A stretch of DNA of 64,000 nt from Thalassia testudinum (lineage: Eukaryota > Streptophyta > Magnoliopsida > Alismatales > Hydrocharitaceae): contig JAZHRO010000036.1 in assembly GCA_037157565.1 (NCBI GenBank), forward strand, positions 132,068,001 through 132,132,000. Reading direction: 5' to 3'. Each line of letters begins with the position of its first letter. Within the stretch, counting starts at the first letter, position 1. Position numbers and translations under genes: made by a program. Below, one piece after another: positions 11,801 to 23,290 of this stretch. The notes below the pieces were generated by a model. That model was not told where the DNA came from, did not search any database, and was given only the letters and a program-made list of their open reading frames with translations.

Positions 11801-13665
11801 CTACCCATGACCTGGAGCTGGAAGCTGTCGTCTTCACTCTGAAGACTTGGAGACACTACTTGTACGGTGAGACTTTTGAGATTTTCACAGATCATAAGAG
11901 CCTCAGGTACTTATTTGATCAGAAGGAGCTCAACTTGAGACAGAGACGTTGGTTGGAGCTCCTGAAGGATTATGACTGCAGCATTTCCTACCACCCGGGA
12001 AAGGCCAACGTGGTGGCTGACGCCTTTAGCCGGAAGGCGCCTGCACACTTGGCCAGTTTACAGGCGCAAAGTTGGAGCCTCATGGAGGAGATGGGCAATT
12101 GGCGGCCCCTAGAGTTACTGGGGCACTGTGGGGCAGTGACTGTGACACGACAGACGAGGCCAGAGCTGATAGACCGCATCATCACTGGACAGATGGCCGA
12201 CCTGTATTTACAGTCATTGCATGACAGAGTGCTGTCAGGAGACCCTGGGGACTTCTCTTTTACAGACCAGGTACTGCGCATGAGGGGACGTTTGTGCGTT
12301 CCCAGGGATGAGGAGATGTTGAGAGAGCTCCTGACTGAGGCACATGGTTCTAGGTTCACCATACATCTCGAAAACACAAAGATGTACCATGATTTGAGAT
12401 GCGCGACTTTTGGTGGAGGGGGATGAAGCGGATGTGGGTGAATTCGTACAGCAGTGTTTAGTGTGCCAGTAGGTGAACGCCGAGCATCAGAGGCCTGCAA
12501 TGCCATTACAGCCACTTCCAGTGCCAGAGTGGAAGCGGGAGAGCATCACCATGGACTTGGTGGTGGGCTTGCCCATTACCCAGCGAGGACACAATTCAGT
12601 CTGTGTGATCGTTGACATATTGACGAAGACGACACTTTTCTTGCCGATCCGAGTCACCTTGGGACCAGCACAGTTGGCAGAGAGGTATATCCACGACGTG
12701 GTACATCTACACGGAGTTCCACGAGAAATCTATCTGACTGGGATACCCATTTTACGTCCCAGTTTTGGGCTGAGTTTCAGCAGGCCTTGGGGACACTGTT
12801 GAGGTTCAATACAGCTTACCACCCCTAGACGGATGGACAGTCTGAGCGCACGATACAAACACTTGAGGACCTTTTGCGTGCTTGTGTACTGGACTGGAGG
12901 GGCTCTTGGGAGGAGCACTTGCCCCTGGCAGAGTTTGCATATAATAACAGTTATCACTCAAGCATCAGCATGGCACCCTACGAGGCTCTGTACAGACGGA
13001 GGTGTACGGCACCCTTGAGTTGGGTTGAGGTGGGGACCAAGTGGGAGGTTGGCCCCAGGCTGATCCGATAGAGTCAGGAGGTAATCGAGTAGAATCATAG
13101 GCGTCTCCGCGCTGTCAGGAGCAGACAGAAGAGCTATGTAGATCAAAAACACAGGGACGTGTAATTTGAGGTTGGGGACCACGTCATCCTTCGTGTTTCA
13201 CCCATGAAGGGCTTGCAGTGGTTTAAGGTGGAAGGGAAGCTCGTGTCGAGGTTCGTGGGACCCTTTGAGGTTCTGGAGTGGGTTTGACCCGTTGCTTACA
13301 GGCTTGCCCTTCCTCCCCAGCTTTCTGGTGTGCATGACGTGTTCCACGTGTCCAACCTCAGGAAGTACGTCGTCGATCCCAGTCACGTCCTGAGCCACGA
13401 GAGCATCAAGGTGGGTGACGACCTGACCTACCCTGAGCAGCCAGTGCAGATTCTCGACAGAGCCGTCCGGAGTCTGAGGCGGAAGCAAGTACCCCAGGTG
13501 AAGGTTTTGTGGAGGAGCAAGTGGTACGAGGAGGCTACCTGGGAGCCTGAGGCGGCGATGCGGGAGCGATACCCAGAGCTCTTTGAGGGTACGTCTTTGA
13601 GGGTACGGGAGCAATCCTCTTTGAGTTTGTTATGCGTTTATTGTTCTTTTCCGCACCCTAGTTAG
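8869..13665 (+). pseudogene. Chromovirus 1 gag-pol polyprotein remnant
   Basis: The ATG at 8869 opens a gag with several in-frame stops. The capsid region spans about 9235-9850. A CCHC knuckle (CYQCGQSGHIMRDC) is at 9944-9985. Protease has FDSDATHSF at 10253-10279, where the usual DSGA has become DSDA. RT starts near 10860; a one-base loss near 11005-11012 shifts the frame, and it resumes with [13 protein letters not shown]. The catalytic box reads FIDD at 11257-11268. RNase H has YTDAS at 11698-11712 and [10 protein letters not shown]. Integrase runs from about 12380 with more frameshifts near 12400-12430. The GPF/Y segment is near 13225-13275, and a carboxy-terminal chromodomain (ILDRAVRSLRRKQVPQVKVL, then WYEEATWEP) lies at 13450-13590. 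It would have encoded capsid, protease, reverse transcriptase and a chromatin-targeting integrase. It is dead as it stands. Confidence 0.88.
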
Positions 13666-13706
13666 CGCAAGTTTTGAGGATGAAACTTCCATGGAGTTTG
13701 TTACGT

Positions 13707-15010
13707 TGTTAAGTCTGAGACATCAAACACTTTTAAGATGCCTAGGAGTTGGTCTAGACGTTTGGTCAGATGTCTGGACGCCTTCCCAGACGTCTGGAAA
13801 TAAATGTTTGTGTGCGTACGATTGCGAGTCTGCGCGCTTGCCCGCGCAGACAGAACCCGCCGACCTGCTGGCGCTTTTTATCCCCCGACGCCTTCAATTA
13901 CCCCTCTCCCCCCTTCCTTCTCCCTCACCCACCACTCCACCGTCTCCTCCTCACAACATGATCGTGAGAGTAAGAGAGCGAGGGCAGCAGCTGCTGCCGG
14001 GTGTGTGCGGAGAGGAGGAGGTGCAGCGAGAGGGGAGAAGAGGGTGAGCGCGTGAGGAAGAGAGAGCGAGCTCGCCGGAGCAGCTCGGGGCCGGCCGACG
14101 GGTGCGCAACAGGAGCGTGGTGCTGGGGAGGTTACCCCGGTGCTGCTGCAGCTCAGGTAGCAGGCGGGAAAGCGCGGCGCGGCAGTGCGCATCAGGAAGA
14201 AGGAGAGGAGCTTCTGATTTTGGGAAATTTTCCCAGAATCAAAGGTCTGGACCTACGTCCAGATGATGCGGGCGACTCCTGGAGGGAGCTCCAGATGTCT
14301 GAGAGGGACGTATTTCTTCCTCTGCTTCCTTTTGCGGATACGGCCATGCAGGCCGTTGCACCGAAAGTTCTGTCTCAAGCCGTGTTAAGATCATTTGTGT
14401 ATGCATGCAGGTTCCACTTTGGGAAAGCACGGGACACACCTTCCCATGCAATTTAGACGTTTGGGCACAGCACCAGACGGTGGAGAGCATCTCCAGACAT
14501 CTGGAGAGGTGGTCGTATGTCTGGAACTGGGTCCAGACGATTCAGTAGGATCTCTGGACGTCTGAGGAATAGCTCAGAGTGAGGTATGACCTGGACCACC
14601 TTTTAAGACGTCTGGAAGGTGTTCCAGACGTCAGATTTGAGTTAGAGTTGTCGTTTTTGACCCGTTTAAGGTCCGTTCGAAGTCCGATTTCCGCATTTGA
14701 GATTCTGTTCTTCTCAGAATTTGTTCCTCTACTTGTTTAAAATACTTTTATCCTGTTCTAAGTGGTTTCTTGTGATTGATCCTTGTGTTAGGACCTCGTT
14801 CTGTTGCGGCTCTAGGGGTTGAGGAGGCACGTGGACCTACCGATCGCGCCCCCACTACTCCTGATTTGGCGGGTAGAGTGGCCCCCTTAGTTATTTACCA
14901 ACATTAATGCATCTCTGAGATGAATGATAGATCCTAGGATATGGCATTAATCTTAGGACCTAAAAACTAGATTGAATGATAGATCCTAGGGTATGGCATG
15001 AATCCTAGGG
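13707..15010 (+). repeat. Truncated 3' LTR of chromovirus 1
   Basis: Begins TGTTAAGTCTGAG about 40 bases after the end of the coding frame; the start is less certain because it differs from the TGAAATGACC start of chromovirus 2. It contains several CAGACGTCTG-type palindromes (perfect CCAGACGTCTGG at 13786-13797; others at 14484-14500, 14551-14562 and 14604-14636). The right end (…GAATCCTAGGG) corresponds to a point in the middle of the chromovirus LTR near 32685. Confidence 0.72.
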
Positions 15011-15026
15011 CTATCAGCACTTCACA
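15011..15026. other. 16-base filler at a chromovirus-chromovirus junction
   Basis: CTATCAGCACTTCACA lies between plus-strand LTR sequence (to 15010) and minus-strand integrase sequence (from 15027). It belongs to neither, but is identical to 6077-6092 in the 3' non-coding region of element A; with the flanking bases the match is 18. Confidence 0.6.
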
Positions 15027-17124
15027 TGGTGTGCTCTGACTGTCTGCCCGTCTGGGGGTGGTAAGCGGTACTGAACCTCAAACATGTCCCCAAAGCCTGC
15101 TAAAACTTAGCCCATAAATTGGGAAGGAAAATGAGCATCCCTGTTGAGTACAATCTCACGTGGGACTCCATGCAGGCGCACTATATCTCGGATGTATCTC
15201 TCTACTAACTGTGCTGGTTTAAAGGTGACTCAGATCGGTAAGAAGTGCATCGTCTTCGTCAACCTATCTACTATCACCCAGACTGCGTCGTATCCCCACT
15301 AGGTAACTAGTAGACCACCACCAAGTCCATGCTGATGCTCTTCCACTTCCATGCTAGCACAGGAAGTGGCTACAACGGCCCTGTAGGCCTCTAATGCTCG
15401 GCATTCACCTGCTGGCATTTCAAACACTGCTACACAAACTCATCAATATCCCACTTCATCCCTCTCCACCAAAAGTCACGTCGTAAGTCATGGTACATCT
15501 TTGTGTTCCTGGGATGTATGGTGAACCTGGACCCGTGCACCTCAGCCAGGAGCTCTCTTAACAACTCCTCGTCCCTAGGAATGCATAAGCGTCCCCTCAT
15601 GTGCAGTCTCTTGTCTGAAAAGGAAAAGTCTCCTAGGTTCCCTGTCAATACCTTGTCTCGCAGCGTTTGTAAGTACGGATCAGCCATTTGCCCTACGATG
15701 ATGTGATCTATCAGCTCTGGTTGTGTCTGCCGCATCACTGTCACTGTCCCACAATAACCTTGTGACACCTAGGGCCGCCAACTTCCAACTCCTCCATGAG
15801 TCTCCAACTCTGTGCCTATAAACTGGCCAAGTGGCAGGTGCCTTCCAACTCAAGGCATCAGCCACCAAATTGGCCTTCCCTAGGTGGTAGGAGATGATGC
15901 AGTCGTAGTCCTTCAGGAGCTCTAACCAATGTCTCTATCTCATGTTAAGCTCCTTTTGGTCAAACAAGTACCTGAGGCTCTTATGATCCGTGAAAATCTC
16001 AAAAGTCTCACCGTAAAGGTAGTGCCTCCATGTCTTCAGCACGAAGACAACTGCTGCTAGCTCTAAGTCATGGGTAGGGTAGCTATGCTCATGGGGCTTC
16101 AGTTGCCACGAAGCGTAAGCGACAACGTGATCCCGCTGCCTGAGCACACCCCCTACCTCTGCAACGAAGCATCGGTGTAAACCACAAAATTTCCACCGAT
16201 GTCTTTAATGGTAGGCACAAGAGCTGAAGTCAATCTCTCCTTCAATTCCTAAAAACATGCCTTGCACTCATCTGTCCAGGCAAAGGGCACGTCCTTCCGG
16301 ATCAGCTGGGTCATAGGACGTGCAATCTAAGAGAATCGTCTGATAAATCACCAATAGTAACTTGCCAGCCCCAAAAAGCTACGTATCTCTGTCACTATGC
16401 GTGGCCTCTCCCACCTGAGTATGGCCTCAACCTTGGCTGGATGCACAGCCAAACCATCCCATGAAATCACGTGGCCCAAGAAAGTCACCTACCTCAACCA
16501 AAACTCGCACTTGTTGTACTTGGCATACAGCCTGCATCGCCTCAAGGTATCCAGGATCATGCGTAAATGCTGTCCATGCTGCGCCTGATCCCACGAGTAA
16601 ACGAGCATGTCGTCGACGAACACCACCACAAACTAGTCTAAGTACGGCCTAAAATCCCGGTTCATCAAATCCATAAAGGCAGCGGGGACATTGGTCAGCC
16701 CAAATGGCATGACCAAGAACTTGTGGTGCCCTTACCAGGTACGAAAAGCTGCCTTGGAGACGTCGGTCTCCCTAATCCTCAACTGGTGGTATCCTGACCT
16801 CAGATATATCTTGGAGAACACTGTGGCAACTTGCAACTGGTCGAAGAGGTCGTCAATCCTCAGCAGCGGATACTTGTTCTTGATGGTGACCCTATTCAGT
16901 TGTTGGTAGTCGACAAAAAGTCGCAGGGTACCATCCTTCTTCACAAACAGCACAGGGGCTCCCCATGGGGACACACTGGGCCTCACAAAACCCTTCACCA
17001 ACAAGTCCTGTAGCTATGACTTGAGAACTCGCAACTCAAGTGGTGCCATCCGGTACGATGCAGTAAAAATGGGGCTAGTCCCCCGTACCAGTGAGATCTC
17101 AAACTCGATCTCACGCTCAGGCGA
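15027..17124 (-). pseudogene. Chromovirus 3 pol fragment (RT, RNase H, integrase part)
   Basis: On the minus strand: RT amino part with [29 protein letters not shown] and [12 protein letters not shown] (17004-16732); RNase H with [36 protein letters not shown] (16147-15935); the integrase zinc-binding segment with [17 protein letters not shown] (15500-15445); and the start of the core, ending just after a YHPQT-like motif at 15027. A TAG interrupts the linker before the RT start, and further frameshifts separate the blocks. Not functional. Confidence 0.85.
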
Positions 17125-19120
17125 TTTCCGCTAGTGGGTATGCCTAAAGTACAGCACGGAATAGTAAGGGCCTTGCCTTCTCAGAACATGGGTCTCGCCC
17201 CTCAAAACCAAACAGGGGTCTCACCCCTCCAAAGTCCTCGCACCCTCCTTTGTTTACTCCGGTTTGCTCAGAGGGCCTAACAAAGTCGGTGTAGGGTGGT
17301 TAGCTGAATCCCGGGCCCCGTGGGGTGGCTAGCTCCCTCCATACACTAATAGCTCGCCTCGGTACCACGTACGCGAAGGCCAACAGGAGTCGGTGTAGAG
17401 TATCCAATCCTAACCCCGGGTCTCAACCCAAGGGAGGCTAGCTTCACTCTACACTAAAAGGGGACAGTTGCTCTCCTTGGTACCACGTACACAAGGGCCA
17501 GCACACTTCCCATCTACATTCCAGATTTTGTTCATCCACAAGAGTTCTACTCCTAATTCCCCGTAGGGTTCATGCTCATGTTCACCTCATTTATCCAAAT
17601 CCAGATCTCATGTTTCATAATTCGTTCCTCATCTATATACTGGCAACTCGTGTTTCCATAATTCAATTCTCCAAAACATACAATTGGTGGCTTCACAGGC
17701 AATTTCTCAATTATATACAGGAAGCTCGTATTTTAACATACATCTCGTAATTATATGAAAGGCATTTGCTAGCAATTTATCTTAACCATGCATTCAAGTA
17801 AACAATACAGCTCAAACAAGCTCATGCATTTCTACCCTAGGGTTCATTCCATTTCCTCGAGTTCAATCCGACTATTCCAACAAAATACATTTGTATTTAA
17901 ATATTAACAACTAAGTTAAAACCACTCTGCCGGGTATCATGGGAGGAATAGAGGCCTGTGCTGCAGATCTCGTCGTCTCTGCGGGCCCTGAACATGCCAC
18001 CAGCTATAACCTGTACCAGCAACTAATGTACATTAGACAAGCTCAAAACAATAGGCACTCAACATGAATACATAAAGGAACTCGAGTAGAAAACAACCAT
18101 ACTTCATTTGTGGAAATCTGATTTTGTTTAGACCTTAAACAGGCCAAAAATGCGGTTACTGATCAAAATCAGATGTCTGGGACTAATCCCAAACATCTGG
18201 AACGTGTTAAAAGACATCAAAAACTTACCTTGTGTTTCCTGCAACTGATCAGACATCTAGACTCCCCCTACGACCATCTAGGGACAATTCTAGACATCGG
18301 ACAAGGTCTCCAGTTGTCTGGACGGACCTTTGGACGTCTGGTGATGTGATCAGACATCCAAAAGTGCCTAGGAAAGTGTACCCCATGCCTTCCCAAAGCC
18401 TGCCCAGTGCACGAAAATGCAGGCACGATTTCAACCCAACAACTGCTGCGCTAAGATCTTCTGCATGGCGGAAACAGCGCAGGAACGTACGTACCTCGCT
18501 TGATGCGTGCTCTTAGGCGTCTGGCCTTAGCTCGGGACATCCAGGTGCCTCTCCAGTCGTTTGGACTTCACTCCATATGTCCGATATTGGAAACTTCCAG
18601 TATCAAAACCTCTTCACGCCACTCGCAGTGCTCGTCCTCTACCTGCAACGGCAGCTTCAGCAGCTGTAAGAGCTTGAGAAGCTCCTCGCCGACGCCCTTC
18701 TCTCCAACAGCTTATCCTTGAGCTCCACCGAGCTCTCGCGGTTGCCATCCTCCTCTCCCACTCACACTCCCTCGCACTCTCTCGCTCTCGCTCCTCCACG
18801 CTCTCCCCTCACCGATGGATCTCCTTCCTTGCCACGGCTACAGTAGAGGCGGAGGGGAACGTGGCTGGCAGTAGAAGGTGGAGGTGGCGGTGGCTGAGTG
18901 GTGTGAGGAGGAGAGGAGAGGAGAAAGGAGAGGGGTTAGGGTTCAAGGGGTGAGGGAGAGAGAGGGGGAGGGGCCTCTACGTGCTGCCCACGTGTAAAGC
19001 ACAAAGCACAGTATGAAAAATTCACTTTCAGACGTCTAGGAACGTGTCCAGACGTCTAGACAAACGTCTGACTGAAACTCCAGACGTGTTAAATGGCTAA
19101 AAGTGTAATGGGTCATTACA
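17125..19120 (-). repeat. Chromovirus 3 LTR (3' end deleted)
   Basis: On the minus strand it starts TGTAATGACCCATTACAC (19120), close to the TGAAATGACCCGTTGCC start of chromovirus 2. It carries the palindrome cluster (19020-19090, 18160-18600) and the blocks found at 32640-33430. At 17125 the LTR stops in …CCCACTAGCGGAAAT and pol begins at once. About 750 bases of LTR 3' end are lost compared with chromovirus 2. Confidence 0.85.
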
Positions 19121-19729
19121 ATTCCACCACTAAGGTGTATGTTTGGGTAGGGGATTGCGCCCTCTACTATGCATTAAAGAATAGTCAAGTATACAATGCT
19201 TTGGGGCCCCTTCTTTAGGGGTCCTCAAGAAAAATAAATAATAATGATTGCATGGGGAGAACTATTCTCGTCGGGTTGCCTTATCATCCATGCTAGCACC
19301 TCCATTCTCATGTCGTTGCTCCAATTCTTGTTCCTCCATCTTGGTCTTTACTCTTCAAGTCTTGGCAGTGCCTAAGGCTCCTGGTGGCTAGATCGCCAAC
19401 GTACACTTTGGGCAGACGAGTTGGCTAGTGGGTTTTGAGGCACTAATTTGGTCAATGGGCTTTATGTGGACAAATCAGCCGATAGGCCTAATCAACGAGC
19501 TTGCCTTGATACAGATTGAGTTTTCAGGCTCTCTGTTAGGCTTTCTTAGGCTTGTTTTGTGAGGGTTCATCCCTTCCCTCGTCAATTTTCCCCACTCTCG
19601 TCATTCAGCCATGCTGATTACGAGAATAAAAATTTTCTCCTTTGTGAGACCCTTCTTTCAAGGATTCTCCTTGCCCCCGGTAGCTATTGCTCGATTGGAC
19701 CAAGGACCATCTCTCCCCTTGGGGGTTGG
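19121..19729. other. Unassigned 0.6 kb between chromovirus 3 and element B
   Basis: No frame, repeat or domain that I recognise. The bases next to the chromovirus LTR, read on the minus strand, are CCTTAGTGGTGGAAT, which look like a polypurine tract. The stretch CCCCTTGGGGGTTGG touches the start of the B LTR at 19730. Confidence 0.4.
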
Positions 19730-21305
19730 TGATTGCACAGGAATCATAGGACCTAATCTACCTGAATTAAGTTAGATTACAGCTTAACTTAGGGACAATG
19801 CATGCATAAGCATCATAATTTGTATTATAGTTGATTTGCTAGATTTATAGATAATAATGTTATTTTATGCTCTAAAAGATAGACAATATTAATTGCAGAT
19901 GATAGATCAGATAGTACGGATCTAATCAGGATGACTACGAGAGTCCAATGCTTCTGGAATCGTCTCGATCTGACGTCCATAGCATCACATACAACCCATA
20001 GAAGATCAGAGGCCAAGGAGCAAGATATTAAAGATCCAAACTTCAGATGTCAAATCCGATCGCACGAAAGGATCCAAATTACCGACAGTAGTCCAATGGT
20101 GCAAAAATCAGCTAAATTGGAACCCTGTACAACAACTACAAAGGTGGGAAGATGAGCATTCAGGATGGTGCCACATGGCACCATCCCAACGATCCACCGC
20201 CGCACCCTAACCCCTGAAGGAGAAATGTGGACCATTAGACCACCACCCAACAGCCACGAAAAGGCCATGTTACCGGTCTCCATGCTCCATCAATTGAACA
20301 CACCTCAGCCATTGGTTCTTCATCCAATGGCTGAGGGTAGCCACGCACAAAATCAAAAATGCAACACAAGGACATGTGTAACGTGTTGGTCTCAGCACTC
20401 GCACGCAAGCAAGCGACGTGAGTTCAACTCGCGCTCAGTGCCAAATTAGAGAGGCAGTAGAGCTTGTGCAAAATTGAGCCATTAGATCATATCGGACGGC
20501 ATTGAAGCCGCCACGTGGCACGCGGAGGCAAGTTGGATGAGGCGGTGTGAATGCACGTGTGGTTGAATGCCCAAACTAACACCCTATTGTACACTAGGTC
20601 TTAGGGTGGTGTGGCACATGATGTAAGCCATCCGATCGTGAATGCTCGAGAGTGCACGAGGAGCGCGAGCGGTGTGCGCGATCATGATCCATCAGCCGAG
20701 CGGCTGCCACTTGTCAGCAGCAGGTTAAATCTGTGCGTTTAAGGCATGTGGAGGGTTTTTTTTAGGCATGACCTGATACGTTGATCTCCCGATCAATGGA
20801 TCTGATCGCACCTAGGTTGTTGCACGAGTTGGGAGCCCGAAATACCTACTTTACCCCTTATTAAAGCTATAAAAAGAGCCCCTGGGCCCCCAGTTGAGAG
20901 GCAACCTCCATTAGACACTTCTCTAGCCACTCTATCTTTGCACCTTCTCTCCGGTCATCCTCCCGACACTCTGGATTTGAAGTGCTGCCGCACTTTACAC
21001 AATCATCCCACAAGCGACATCATCCTTTATCTACCTTTCTCTCTCTATATTCTTTAGAATATTTGTTTAAATTCCTAATTTAGAACTATTTGCAAATAAT
21101 AATAAAAATCTGATTCTTTGAATATCTAGTCACTGTTTATGTGTTGCATTAGGATAGATTACTTAATACTAAAAGTTTTGAAAATCAAGTTTTGCCTCCT
21201 TGTGAACGACTCAATACTTACTAAAATATTTATAAATTTATTTATTTCAATGTGATTTGCAACTACAATGATACAAAACTCTTTTAACGTGTTTCGTGAT
21301 GGACA
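19730..21305 (+). repeat. 5' LTR of element B
   Basis: Starts TGATTGCACAGG, ends GTGATGGACA before a degenerate primer site. A TATA-like TATAAAAA lies at 20878-20885, followed by GAGCCCCTGGGCCCCC. A near-palindrome ATGGTGCCACATGGCACCAT is at 20165-20184. Segments are clearly related to the LTR of C (for example 19930-20190 against 43705-43970), placing B and C in one group. Confidence 0.88.
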
Positions 21306-21308
21306 AGT

Positions 21309-21326
21309 TAGAGCCGTTGCTAAGGA
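21309..21326 (+). other. Degenerate tRNA-Asp primer-binding site of B
   Basis: TAGAGCCGTTGCTAAGGA, three bases after the LTR end. It retains 13 of 18 positions of the tRNA-Asp complement; the better copy is at 41540-41557. Confidence 0.65.
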
Positions 21327-22903
21327 GAAAATGAAAATTTTTGAAGCTTTTCTTCCTAGTGCTTATTTGAGGTTTCTAACATGCTTTATTTTCGTTGATT
21401 TCATGTGTTTAGGAAGTGTGGAAATCCTAGAAGAAACACAACGAAAAAATTACAGGTTTCGAATCTCAGGTAAGTACTTGTATCTTAGATTAAGTTAGAT
21501 TTCCTTTCGAAAAAAATTTAAAAAAAAAAAGGTGCGTGTTTGATCCTTAAGTTGGCATTTGATTGCTTTTTGAAAAAAAAAATCTCTCTTGTTGGTGGGA
21601 ATCAACAAAACCACCTTCATATTTTTGGGCTAAAATAAACTCTCATCTTAAAAATTCAATTCCTAAAAATTCACACGTCAAAAATTCTAAAAGTTTTATT
21701 GGACGTGGGTTTTGAAGTCATGAACAACATATTCAAATTTTGCGCCATTTTGTGTTACATAAAAATTTTTAACATTTTGCGAACAGAACTAATATCAAAT
21801 CTATTATTGCTCCTAATTTTTCAAACTTCAAAAAATCACAAGAATATTTATACAACTCTGATTTATCTGAAATTTATTGCGTTGGATTCTTGTGATAATT
21901 TAGAATCACAAAAATTCTAAAAGAAATATTTGATGTACATTTGATTACAAGAAACATTCAATCACTAACTGGGGGTCAAAACAAACTATAGAACCCCTAG
22001 TACACTTTAAATATGAAAAAAAATAGAAAACGTCCATTAAAATTCTTGAAAAAATATTTTCTGAGTGTCTAGTTAGTGGTGCAATAAGTCCAACTTATTG
22101 CGTTGTTTGTGTCACACCACTTCCCTGATTTTGGACTTAAAAGGATCATCTAGCACTATCTGCTCTTAAGGTTGCACATTAAGGAAGAGTACACTTGCAT
22201 TTCCATACCTAAAGAAAATCTATCAAACAATTGGGACTTGCAAAACCTCTTGTGTGCCTCATCAAACCATTGTTGAAGATATTTACTCAAGTGAACCCTA
22301 AAACTCGCTAATACAAGCAATTGATCCTTAAAATTCACTTCATCATAAAACTTGCTTGTGAACTCCTTGCCTGTGCACTTCACACCTTTGAAATCAATTT
22401 TAAGGGCAACACCCCCCTAACACCCATCACATTCCAAAAGCACCTCAAGCCTAAACCTAAAATTGAGTAGACATGCCCTAAGTCGGACAAATTTTCTTGG
22501 TGACTTGAAATTAGATTAGGCTAAGGTCAATGCTTTGTCTACTTGGACCCACTGGTGACAAGAAAGGTCAATGCGGTAGCCACGTTAACCCTTAATGGTG
22601 TCTCATCATGCAAGGTGTCCTAGGGGGTCCCACCCTTCTAGCTAGCCAAGTAATTCAAGGGTTGATCTAACCTAGTCATGTTTTAAGGAGTCAGGATTAG
22701 GTCTAAGTAGGGCTTACACAATAAGGATTAGCATGATTGTTTATACTGTGAGGGCAGGAATTCTCTCATCTGTCTTCTCTCTCTCATTTATTAACTTTCT
22801 TCTGGTACATGGACATTAGAAGGTCTCTGAACCTTGATTTGGTACCACCTTTAGAGAGTAATCTAAGGAGAAGATACAATTTTTCTATGTCTGAATCATT
22901 CCC
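21327..22903 (+). other. Element B leader
   Basis: Non-coding, about 1.6 kb. Bases 21306-22076 recur after the second LTR (41537-42299). Bases 22060-22450 align with the leader of C (45640-46030), for example GCCCATCACATTCCA-type sequence near 22425. No sustained frame. Confidence 0.7.
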
Positions 22904-23106
22904 ATGGGTAATTACCATGAGGAAGAACCAATTGAGGAGGAGAACTTGGACCCATACTCTTTTCCTTCCCACTATTCCTCCTTTTCTCCCTATCCTAACC
23001 TATCCCCTACTCCAACTTCTTCGAGATGGGAGAAGCTTCCTCAACACCCGGGACTTGATACCCTTTCCTACACCTCATATTCCTCAGGTATATCTAGACC
23101 TACCTC
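22904..23106 (+). pseudogene. Element B unknown ORF, amino-terminal part
   Basis: The ATG at 22904 opens a frame rich in Glu, then Tyr, Ser and Pro (MGNYHEEEPIEEE, later PSHYSSFSPYPN), similar in composition and position to the start of the A ORF. It is cut at 23106 by the insertion at 23107. When the insertion and one copy of its duplicated target are disregarded, the same frame runs on at 28555 until a TAG some 40 codons later. This supports that the protein was once intact here. Confidence 0.62.
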
Positions 23107-23150
23107 TGTGACGACCTGTGTCCTACCAACCGATGAAACCCGAATCACCA

Positions 23151-23290
23151 TTACTACAAGAAAACACATCTTTTGGCATAGACATTAGTGACAGTAAATA
23201 TTACCGTCGTAAAATTGATACCTTACCGTTTATCAAAAAATTAAAAAATAAAAATACACCATGCAAAATCAAAATTACAATAAACTTAAA
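23151..23290 (+). mobile_element. Possible CACTA-like terminus
   Basis: TTACTACAAGAAAACACATC followed by ATTAGTGACAG and TTACCGTCGTAAAA resembles the ends and subterminal repeats of plant CACTA transposons (CACTACAAGAAA, TTAGTGACGG). I did not find the opposite terminus or a target duplication, so this is tentative. Confidence 0.35.

Larger units (their letters stand above)
7898..15010 (+). mobile_element. Chromovirus 1 (Ty3, Tekay/Del-like), decayed and truncated
   Basis: Partial 5' LTR (7898-8683, its left part displaced by element A), initiator tRNA-Met primer site, gag-protease-RT-RNase H-integrase-chromodomain region, and the first 1.3 kb of a 3' LTR (13707-15010). Truncated on the right by a junction to chromovirus 3 through a 16-base filler. 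Relatives in the window are at 15027-19120 (minus) and 31401-39378 (plus). Confidence 0.88.
15027..19120 (-). mobile_element. Chromovirus 3 (Tekay-like), minus strand, internally deleted
   Basis: Read on the minus strand it begins with an LTR (19120 down to 17125) and passes directly into pol at the protease-RT linker, so the end of the LTR, the primer site, gag and protease are missing. It ends inside the integrase core at 15027. It has the same family motifs as chromoviruses 1 and 2. Confidence 0.85.

Noticed and set aside
13691..14460. GC-rich frames (118-151 codons) downstream of the chromovirus chromodomain
   Set aside because: They lie inside the 3' LTR and have counterparts as non-coding LTR sequence in chromoviruses 2 and 3.
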